Below the pieces are notes generated by a model. It was not told where the DNA came from. It did not search any database and worked only from the letters and a program-made list of their open reading frames with translations. From the NCBI RefSeq assembly GCF_032854445.1, contig NC_088295.1, positions 43,821,385-43,885,384 of the forward strand: 64,000 nucleotides of DNA, read 5' to 3'. The translations under genes were made by a program, and so were the position numbers. Below, piece after piece: positions 38,001-50,000 of this stretch (positions within the stretch are counted from its first letter, which is position 1; every line of letters starts with the position of its first letter). This DNA comes from Liolophura sinensis. Its lineage: Eukaryota; Mollusca; Polyplacophora; Chitonida; Chitonidae.

Positions 38001-41000
38001 CAAAAGGAAGACGACCATTGTCCTAACTATGAGAGTTTCCCCAGAGTTTTTCATTGCAGTTAAAAACAGGTTCTCAGACTGGATAGAGAAACAGTTTGTT
38101 TTTCCCACTGCCATACTTAACTTAATGTATGGAGTAGAAGTAGAATGTTAGCATGCTAAAGCTGATACAACATTATAAGACTGATTTATTTCTTTTTAGA
38201 TATTTTGAGGCCAGGGAAAATATTACTGCTCCAACATAAAACCAGGGCTTCCTCTGAGTCGGTATTTTTTTCAGCCAGTTACTTTAGCCACTCAGCAGAT
38301 TTTGTACCCAATACAATTTCTCTTTAGCCATATTTTCTTAGCAGTCTTGACTTAATCTTTGTGATCTTCAACTGACTGAATGGGAGCAGTATCTGTGACT
38401 CTTGGTGATCTCTACTTGTAATTCGTTTTTATGTGCCTTGGTGTAGCTGCTAGAATCAGTTTGGTCTCCTGCAGATATATCTGGATTTTAACCCATGCAA
38501 CATTTAGAACAGCTGCCCTCAAAATAATGGCAGAGTGTTTTTGTTTTTTGAAAAAAAAAAACCTTTTTTCAATTAATCTGTGTAGCGTTCTAGTAAAATG
38601 CAATTTCCTCTATCAGAAAAATTTGTTACAAAATAAATTCATAAATTTAGTTCAAGGGTGGAAGGGTTAAATTTTTTAAGTGTGGTAACTTCATTGACAT
38701 GTCTAACACTATCTATATTTATCTCCCTTAATAGTTATTTCGTTTTTTTTTTCTTTAGATTTGGCTATGAAAGGCATCCTCAAAAATGCTATGATTCTTG
38801 TTCATTAGATAACAAAAATGATTTCCAAGCGCAATCTAATGTAAGTCAACTTCCAAGAATGCGGAACCCTCTTTGTGGATTTCTGTCAATTAAAATCGCT
38901 GTGACTGTGTTATTGTTGTTTCACTGAAATGAAGCCGTTTGAAATAAAAGTAAATAAATTGTTTTCATCAGAAAAATAGCGAAAATACACATAAAACCAC
39001 AGAAAACTCTCATGCCTGAAATGTACTAGGAGATTTGCACCAGGTATTTTGTGTATAACGTTTGTACATTTTCTTTGTAAATAAATTCATCACCAAAAAC
39101 ATTTGCATATTTTCGAATTTTACCACATTTCCAAAAATTGTTCTAATTTGCGACAATGGCAAGCACCAGTGGAAGCTCTGCTACCATTTCTTTTTCTGAA
39201 ATAATTTTAAAAAATGGATGTGATGCTTGCTTCAAAAATTAATACAAAACAAAATAAACGCATGCTTACCAACCCATTATTTCCATTAGAAAAGAGAAGA
39301 ACAACACATGGCCATGTGCATTGCGAGTCTTCACACTGTCGCAATTTCCACCTCTTCAATAGCCAGTATATATTCTCGAGTAAATAATTTTGTTGCCAGA
39401 AACTTCGCCGCTTCCCTGATATCGTCGCTAATCCATATTTTTGTTTGGCGACAATGGCGAGTGCCAGCGGCAGCCCTGTTAAACAATGACTCCTTTCTAA
39501 GTCACCTAATATGTCAGTGTTTCTATTAAACACTTTTGGGGCAATTGCAACAAATACTGAGTCAGTCTATACCTTTTCCTCATCCAAGCTTTCCCGTTGG
39601 TGGCCTGCCTGTTATGTAGATAGTAATCCGTTGACATCTCCCACAGATTCAACTTGCCATCCTGAGGCTTGAAGACACCCAGAAACAAATTGATCGCATG
39701 CTGTTTATCAGCATCTGTATTTGGAATAAGACATTCATCAGTCAAAAATTTGACATAATACAAAATAAAATATGTGAAGAAAATGTTCATCCTGCAAGAC
39801 AAAATACACTATCAAACCATGTAACAGCAAGTGGATCCAACATTGAATAGAATCTTACAGAATACAAGTCATTTCCACTTTTAAAGGTTTCTAAGTAGAC
39901 AGAAGTAAAAAGAATAAATTTTTTTTCACTACCAAAGGAGGGTATAAAAAATCATCTAATTTGCTGAAAATGTAAACTATCTTGGCAAAGTTTCCTGTTG
40001 AAGACATAGTTACATACCTTAAAAGTTGAGAAATAGTAAAAAGTCAAAAAAATTTAAAAAATAGATTTACATTTTTTTAAATTTCATATTTTGATTTTTC
40101 AGTGTTGGCAGGCGAAAAAATATTTAAAAATAAGTGTCGTTTGACAGAATGCTAAGCTAGAAATTCCATCTGTTTATCTGACAACAAACTCACCTGAGAA
40201 AGCATTGCTGTAGTAGCGTGACAAAGTCCTCATGATGTCCAGGGAGTGGGAGGTCCACGGAGCTATCTTCCTGTAGCCTTTGATCCTGTGCACCAGGTGA
40301 GAGCCGCCATACTGGAGGGCAAGTGTGTCCCCCTGGTCCTCATACAGCTCTTCTAACAACCTGTCCACACATACACGTTAGACAGAAAACCTAAGACAGC
40401 ATTAGATAAATGAACCATTGAGTTATCTGCCATATAATCCAATTGATGGATTGGGTGTTGTTTAACACTATACTCAAGGATTACAGACTGAGGTAAACAC
40501 TGGAACAAGACAAGTGGCCTTTCAAGAAATTATTCTTTGAATAATACCGATTATTGTCATCAAGGCACCTACGAACACTAGTGAGTGTGGGTTCATCTAC
40601 AATTTATAATATAATTGTAGTGTTTTTATATGCAGAGTACTGAGATGATGACGAGATAAAGAGATTGACTGATGCTGTCAGTATACATGTATATCTTGTT
40701 GAGGGGATTTCCATGAAAGAAAAAATCTGATCAACATATGTAATGTTTACTGATTGAGACAGCTCTAACATAAACCTGACAAACTTGATACAAAGACACT
40801 TTATCGACCTTCCATTTTCAAGCCTAACATACACAAGTAGTATGATCACACTATATGTATTAAATGTTTTGGTACAATCGTGACATATTGTGGTCTATAA
40901 ATGTTCAAATCTGGCACATGCTGTGAAAATGTTATATTCCTACAGCTGCCAGAAAGCAACTGAATTTATTTCGGTTTATTTGTTTCTCAAGAATTTTTCG

Positions 41001-44000
41001 CTTATACAATGTTGGTAAGGTTTATGGGTGGAAGAATCATGCAACACTTCAGCCTTATGAGTCACTGAGGTTGGAAAATGACAAAGGCCCTGAGTATTCA
41101 CCCAGACTCACCTGACACAGTCTGTATCAAACTCCAGCATTGGCTCTGATACCACCCCCAGGGCATACAACTGAAACACGATCAGAAATGTATTATCTGT
41201 AACCTGGAACACCATCTATTGAACTGTGTATATGTAAGACCTATTTTCATTTCATTTTCGATGTACCCCATACTGTTACACTTTTCAGTAAATGTTTCAC
41301 TTTTAAACACCACCTATATATTCATATGTATTATAAGATTGTTACATGTAGACCATCTTTTCGCATTTAATTAAGTAACAAAAGACATGTAGTACCATAA
41401 TAATAGACTTAGCTATGATCATCAGTACACCTCAACCAATGAGGCCAAATACTGTACCTGTATATTATAAAACTCACTTGATAGCCCAGGGCACACTTGC
41501 CCACAGCAAACTGAGCCGTGTTGGTTCTGTCCAGACAGTCCACACAGTTCGTCCTCACCACACCTGTCTGCCTTAACCCATACGAGGTTTTGAAGCCCTG
41601 AATACCTGCCAGGCTGTGAGACAAGAAAAGCAAAATATACTAATATTATGTTTACAACTACTGTTGCAAATACAACATATTTAAACTAATATCAATACAT
41701 GCAAGCATACCCATTATGGTGAAAATAAATGTTTTAGATCTCTTGGCCACTCCTTTAATAGTGCCAACGTCAAATCTGATATACAATCTTGCTGGACAAA
41801 CCCAAAGCTAAGCCACAATTGTGGTTTCAATCCTGGCCTTGCAGAGGGAATTTGAGGATCATTCCAGCTCTCACCGTCTGTGGGGCCTTTGTGACTATAA
41901 TCAATCTATGAAAATTGTGTGTCATTGAGACCACTCATCTTCTGCCAATTCAGTGTGCATATATAAAGCTGTTACTAATATGTAACAAATCCACCACTGT
42001 ATTGGTAAAACATTTGTGAGAAATACTGGACTCTTGTGACCTGGAGGTCATGACAATCTTTTCAGTCTTACTCTACCTCATAAACAGTGGAGGGTCCCAT
42101 TTCAAGTTTTAATATTAAGCTTAAGAATTTTAAACTCGTTGAAAGGTTTATGGGCAGAGGAACTGGAGTGCCTGGCATAAAGCACCAAACTGTTTGGCAA
42201 GTCGTCTTCTACGTACATTATACTATGCCAACAGCCACATAAGCGTCAACCTTTTACTGTCACCCGAGGCCCCCACAAACAATGAGAGCTTGGAAATCTA
42301 GATATTCCCTGTACAAGTGTGGAAATGAACCCACATCTCCTTTCTCCTAGTAACTGAAAGACAAACAAAGCCATTGATATGGAAAATATCTGGTCTAGAG
42401 GAGAGAAAATCTGGGCAAAAATAATAGAAACACTTACTGTTCATCGTTCCACATCTCTGTGTCTGTATGATTTACCCCATGGAAATAAAACCCTGTCCGC
42501 TTCAGGGAGTACTTTGCAATCTTTCCCAGCCGTACCAGAACATTAGAGTCCTTCCTGTACATAAGTAATAGTTCAGTGTTGTTATATTACTGTTCTTGTT
42601 TCAATGTGGACAGGGTAAGTGAAACTGAAACACTAAGAAAACATAATTACTCTCCAAATGAAATCAACAGGTGCACCATAATATTAGTTTATGAAGTCCC
42701 ACTAACTCTGAAATATCCTGAACATCTAAATTCAACAATTCCCCTTAAAGCTGCAATGGTGTACTGTATTTAATTTAATACTATTTAGTTAAACCACATT
42801 ACATTCAAACTGGGTTCAACAAGAGTGAAGAATGTCAATATCTAAAAGAAAAATGGCTTAACATCAACATTTTGAACAGTGTATTAATAATGCATTAAGA
42901 AGCAATTAACTTAACAGGCCCTAGGACCTGGTAGGTGTCTCAGACTTACATGTAAGTCAGACTTAATCTTAAATTCAGAACAATTTACTGTGCTATAATT
43001 GTGACCCACTTTAAGGATTTTTATTTTAATACTAAGATTAGTTTTTGAGTACCATCACAAAACTGAAAATTAGCATCAAAGTTAAAATCTTAGCTCAGGA
43101 AAACCGTGGGTTTTGGTCTTGGGTTTCCCCCGGACTGTGCCTGGTTTCCTCCCACCATAACGCTGGCCGCCGTCGTATAAGTGAACCATTCTTGAGCGCT
43201 GCGTAAAACACCAATCAAATAAATAAATAGTCAAGGAACTATAAATACTCTGTCAGGAACTATAAATACTCTGTCTTAAGTCTACTAAAGAGACCTTTAG
43301 TAGGGGGCAGAACAAGAAATGCAATTCAAGACCCATTAACAGGCCGGAATCTCTGAGAAGATATACTGCTGTATAGTGTGCAGAGAACTGTTTACTGTCA
43401 GACCTCTTGTTAATCCTGGCCATGTCAAATCCTATATACTGTATGTTGTGTTCAGGAGGCAGGAACTGGTTCAGGTATTCTATGGCTTCACGGTACTCTC
43501 CACTCAGTATACTCTCATGGCGCTTCTTCTCACGGGTCTACAACAACAACAATCAACTGACATCAGAGCTTAATAACAGTGAATGTATTTCAATCATGGC
43601 AACCTATAAGTAGGGTTCACCCCACAACGTTCATTCAGTTCTCAAGTTATCTTTATTTATTTATTTATTCATTTGGTTGGTGTTTTACCACATATTCAAG
43701 AATATTTCATTTATAAGCTGACAGAAGCCAGCATTATGGTGGGAGGAAACTGGGCAAAGCATGGGGGAAACCCATGACCATCCTAGACTCACAGCAACTG
43801 CATTGGTCGGAGTCCTGTGTCATTGTGCAGTGCTGGGGTGCTATCCCTCTCAGCCATGGTGGCCCCTCAAGTTATCTTTATATTGTAATTCTTCAACCTT
43901 TTCACATGGTTGCAAGGTGTTTATTCAAGCATATTCTGAAGGCATTATTCTGTGTTGACTGATAAAATTATACATTTTCTGCAGCCATAGAATGCAGTTT

Positions 44001-47000
44001 TGTCTTCAAAATCAGATAAAAAATGTGCATAAATTACACTCAATGTTGCTGTTTCATATGTGAACTGGTTGAGGAATCCCTTTACTGACAGTCTCAACAT
44101 ACACTGTGTTAAGATATACTGGCATTTTATCTCAGATGAACATCTCTTTGTGAAACACTGTATAATGCATATAAATGGGAGTTATGAAATATACATTTAG
44201 ATACAGATCAAGGATGTCTAAAGTACTGAAATCTATAATTAATACATATCACAAGTTAAATAACACAGGAACTTTCAACTATACCTTGACTAGGTTGAGG
44301 ACAATAATAGGAGCTCCATATCTCCTTGTGCAGTCATTAAAATGTAGCCCTGCCACATAGGCAAATGGGTCAGCCTGATCCACTGAAATAATTCAACAAC
44401 AAATTGCATAATAAATTCTCAAGTAATCCTGTTATGTTTCTAATGACCTAACATGAGCCACTGTTTAACCCAAACCTAAATTCTCAAATACTAACGGGCC
44501 CTATTTAAGCTTGCAGGAAACTTTCTCGCAGACTAGAATCTGAATCTCCTATACTCAGATTATAGTTTAGTGGTAGCCAATAGCTTCAACAGCTTTGTGG
44601 TTGGTTGGTTTACTACGGTAAATGACCTAAAGTTTCGCACGTGAGTTATTGACGTTTACTTTCGCACAATCTGAGTTGGCGACAAGATGACAGAAGAGAG
44701 CGATTAGCCCCCAACCCGTTTCATTACCCTGTAGGGCGCTTGGCAGCTCTGGCTGCTAATCCTCCCCACATGGGGTCAAGTCACTGACAGTGAGGTGTGC
44801 AGGTCTCCTAACTCATAGACCTGCATGTACATCTCTAAATATACCCATGAATGAAATCGAAGGAAGTGTTATAAAGAAGGGCAATGTCTTTTACAAACCT
44901 TTAAATTTCAAACACTGTTTGAAAACATGACCAGGCCAAACAAGGAATGTCCATGCACAATGTACGCTGCAGATGAACCGATCATTCCGGTTAGGCTTAC
45001 ATGGAAGTCACATCACACTGTTATCTGGTGAGCAGGGTTTAGTACACTAACTGCTGAGTGAAGCGTGAGGTGGTTTATTACATTCCTGAACTGTTAGTAT
45101 AATCCCCTGACCACCCCTGACGCTCTCCCGTGGTGCTCAGTCGGTAACAACCACAACCAACAAAATGAACCCTGGAATACGTTTTCCGAGTCCCTGGGTG
45201 AAACTTTAGGTCATTCATCGTAGCGTTTAATGATGTGTTCAAGAATTTTTATGAGGTTTATGAGCGGAGGAAATCCAATAATAACAAAATATTTATTTAT
45301 TTTATTAGTGTTTTACGCACCACTCAAGAATATTTCACTTGCATGACAGCAGCCAAAATTACATTAGAATAAACCTGGCTGAAACCCAGATGATATTATA
45401 TAGAACACTTTTAACCAGAACAATCAATTTATTCTGGCTGTTCCAAAACACCATTATTACAGAAACCTGATATTGCTTACACATTATTGGAGGTTTTGGC
45501 ATCATGCTGGAGATATCCTGCGACCAGAAGAGTGGTATGGAGCCTCGGAGCTGAACAAAAGATGTCACACGACCTGTCGACAGAAAGGTCTCTGAGGCAT
45601 CCAGCACAATTTGCTCTGTCTCAACCTCATTGGCTACAGCACCCTGCAATAAGACGAAACATCACAGGTTAATTTTATTTACCAAAACATGCACTGTTCT
45701 GATCCTCTGCACTGTGAAATTTGAAACATTTAGACCTGAAGCACTTCATTTCCTAAATATATGGCATTAAGAAAATCTTTCCCAATCTTCACCAATCACA
45801 CTGAGACAAATACATTTTATACAAATAATAATATGGACTAAATTCTGACAGACGTGTTTTTTTTTTCTTTTTTTATTTTGTGGCAATCTGTTACAATAAT
45901 AAGTGTACATGTTTCTCTCAAATTAGCCCATCAAGGTCTGCCGCAACCTGCGGATGGTCATGGGTTTCCCCGGGCTCTGCCCGGTTTCCTCCTACCATAA
46001 TGCTGGACGTCGTCGTATAAGTGAAATATTCTTGAGTATGGCGTAAAACACCAATCAAATAAATAAAAAAATACAATTAGCCCATCAAAATTATGATATG
46101 TAAGAGCCAGCATGAGCCAGGCCTTGTTCACTGTGTCCTTCTTCAAATATCAAGAATAATGCCACAATGACTATTAACTACAATGGTGATTACACTGCCC
46201 CAAAAGAGACCTTTATCCCCTGAAGGTTCTTACCTCACAATTGGCTCCCCTCTTTAGAAAACGAGTACCGGCAAACTTGTTTGACCTTCTGGCAATCAGT
46301 GTCACATAGATTGGTTTGCCAAAGATAGACACACCTTCACGTATAGGAAAACAATTTCTTTGTTGAGAAGTAGAAAGAAGATGTCAATGGAGGCCCATAA
46401 GTGGGAAGGTCTGCCAGCAACCTGTGGGTGGTTGTGGGTTTCCCCCAGGCTCTGCCCGGCTTCCTCCCAACATAATGTTGGCCGCCGTCGTATAAGTGAG
46501 ATATTCTTGAGTACGGCGTAAAACACCAATCAAATAAATAAATAAATAAATCAATGGAGGCCTATGCAAATGCATTGACATGAATAATCAGCAGCTTTAT
46601 ACCTTCAAAGGAACAAGGTTTTTTTCGGACAACTTAAATATTAGTCCTACCAGATTGGTAAACATTACATCATCATCAAGAATAGCTGCCTACATTGGAG
46701 TTGATGGGGTTGATATGTATGAAAAACAGGTCTGTGTGGGTACATGAAAAGAGTGTCCCTGATTAGAATGAAAGTTTGAAACTGCAATTCGGAATAAAAA
46801 AATGTAGAAATTTGAGAAGGTTTCCTTGTTTTTTCTTATTCCACTTCTCCACATCAAAACATTCAACTTTTCAAATATATGTATAGTATATCCTGGTTCA
46901 CAAACTTGCTCTCCAGAACAAGAAACAGCAACCAAAATGCTATATTTGTCATTTGCATGTAGGTAAAAGACATTCTCCTGTCCTAGAAAAGGATACATGA

Positions 47001-50000
47001 TTGGCCAATGAAGCCATGGATGAGATGTAACACCCAATCAGAATGGACGACGTCTGAGAACTTGTCCAGCAGATGCATGTTCCAGGTGAACTTGACATAA
47101 GGCTCATTCTTCACACCATACACAGGCGTATCTGAAACACAACATTTCAAGCATACATGGTACTACACCCAGATACACCCAGCTTTGTTTATGTTCTCAG
47201 CAGGCTGGCAGTCTTTCTCAAGACATGTTTTTACAGAACCTTTAAATATTCACCCACCACACAGACAAAGAATGTCCCACTTGGTAAATTTACGAATCAT
47301 GTGACTATGTAAAAATTTATAGCAAAGGAAAAAGAACGCCACAGCAACAAAGCATTTCAATTTTGTTGGGCAAAAGTTTGTATTGTGTTTAAGAAAGTTT
47401 TTTAAGCATTGGAAATGAGCTAAAATTTCAGCTCAATAAAACCATATCAGAGACACTTAAACACCTCTGGTCTGAAATTTAAATTTTTCCAGTTGGACAT
47501 CTTCCTACATTCGAAACACCTTTCTAAGATCAACAGAACTCTCATCAGCATCAAGCGACATGAACAACATAGCCATGGATTAAAGTTAAGGTCATTTCAG
47601 TGCAAGTATTTGTACCTGACAAACTTATTTGAAGCTTAATCCAAAGCCAAGTAAGCCAAAAATAAATACTGTATTTTGCCCTGAAAATCTGCCCCCCAAA
47701 AAATGCATTTTAGAGGCAAATAAAGTCAATAAAATATTACTTTTGGTACTGAAAGATTATTTTTCTAGCACGGAGGTCCTGGCTTCCAAGAAAACCTTTA
47801 AAAATCATCTTTCTAACAAGAAGAATCAGGCCCAATGAGTATAAACTTAGTCATGGTCTTAACGTTAGGTCAGACACAGCAGGTAAAAGTATACCACATC
47901 ATTGGTAGCTCCTTAGTACCCTGAAAACTTACCCTGTTCTATACTTTCATCTAGTGGCTGATTCGCCATGACATTTTGGAAAGGAAGGTAGGAGTCATCT
48001 GCGTTCTCCAAAGATATAAAGTCTTGGAATGTCTGTCCAGGGTCCTCGATTGGTCCACTTGACTCTGCCTCGATTTTAGCTGGCATTCCTGCTTGTCGGT
48101 TTTCGAAAAGCTCACCATCAGTGGAATCATCAAAGAAATATAGTCGGGTGTTGTCTTTCTTTTCTGCAGACTCAGGAACTATGGAGATTTGACTGGGCAT
48201 CATGTTGTACTGTAAGGTGTGTGTCAGGTCATAGCTGTAACTGTACAAATGGATAAAGAAACACAAATAACCTTTATGTTATGTAATAAAGGCGGCCTCA
48301 GGTATTACAGTGACCTGTGTGCTAGCCATCATGAATTCCACATATATTTATTTATTTATTTGATTGGTGTTTTACGCCGTACTCAAGAATATTTCACTTA
48401 TACGACGGCGGCCAGCATTATGGTGGGTGGAAACCGGGCAGAGCCCGGGGGAAACCCACGACCATCCGCAGGTTGCTGACAGACCTTCCCACTTACGGCC
48501 GGAGAGGAAGCCAGCATGAGCTGGACTTGAACTCACAGCGACCGCATTGGTGAGAGGCTCCTGGGTCATTACGCTGCGCTAGCCCGCTAACCGACTGAGC
48601 CACATATATGTAAACAGTTAAAATCTGTTTAAGCAGCAACACATATCTTACATTAGATATTACATACTACAAGTAGATTAACAGAGGCAGCAAAGCCAAC
48701 TATTGCCATGTAAAAAGGATTCAGTACATCTTAAATTTATTAGCCAGAATGAAAAAAAAAAAAAACAAATTCCCTAATAATCATTGTATTTCCAAACCAA
48801 CCCAAATATTTCCTCCACTGACCTCACCCCTGTTTCCTAACCTGCCTAAGTGTCACTATGAATTGTCTGCTTCCATCAATTATGGCAATGTATTGCTCAG
48901 AGTCTATTTTATGTCTCCATGAAAAACGGTATTGAAAGGAATTTGATACAAAGTTTATTTTATCAAAATATTGGGTGTTGCATTTATATTTTTGTTCAGT
49001 ATAGTTAAATTAAATTACCTGAAGTAGAAATTGCTTGACAAGTCAACATTCTGAAAGAGCTTCTCATATCTGTAACAAAATAGAATCAAAATGACAAACA
49101 TCATCTAGAATCATAGTACCCAAACATATGTGAAGTGACAATGTGCATGAAAGGAAAGTTCAACATGAAATATAATCAATATCTTTGCTTTTCAGAAAAT
49201 AGGTCAACCACTGCTTGTACTTCTGAAATATCCCTTAACAGCAACATGTAGTTTTTACTCAGAAAATATGGCCTCAAGCTGCATTAACCAATCAGGGCGT
49301 TACTACAGATGTTTTAAAAAAAAAATTCAGGACTTTTCAATACTGCTCAGGACCACGTCTAACTCCTGACTGGGACATTTATTCAGGATTATTCAGGATT
49401 ATTCATGACAGTGGCAACCCTGCAATCATCCTTAACTTCTGGTTCTAGCCTGCATGAAAACTCAATGAACCAAGATATCACTGCCAAAGAGGCGAGGAAG
49501 CAAGAGTATTTGGCAGGCACAAAAATATATATGTTCAATTCACATAACAAACCAACTTTGAAAGCATCAGCTTCTCAAAGACAGAAGCATTATTGAGGCC
49601 ATCATTTGCTGTGCATGTTTCCTTACATGTACTTTCATTATTTTTACAACAAATAGCCCATATATCAGGTGTCAATCAAAAGTTGACCCTTGCCCTCTTG
49701 TAATACAGTAAAGGGGGACATTACTATGTTACCAGTTGGTCCACAAATCAACATCACACAGGCCGGTGTGAACAACAGACTATGCAGCTTGAGTCTTATT
49801 TCCTTTTCATGGGAACAGTTCCATACAGGACAACTGAAAATATTGTGTAAGGATTGGATATATCAGTGTTACAGTTACCTGCTTTCGTCTGGATGGATAA
49901 CTCGTACTGTCTCATTAGGGATGTAGATCATACTCGTGTCTTCCACTTTGTATACAGTGTGGGATCCAATCAGAGCAATTTTCCTCCTTTTCGTGATGAG

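Noticed and set aside
39150-39480. Two ATGs in similar contexts (acaatggcaagcaccagtgg and acaatggcgagtgccagcgg)
   Set aside because: Interesting as a pair, but both frames close quickly or lack any splice context; probably a dispersed repeat in FIG4 intron 16.
48523-48602. tRNA gene
   Set aside because: A- and B-boxes are present, but the sequence is the head of a SINE with body and tail attached and no convincing cloverleaf acceptor stem.
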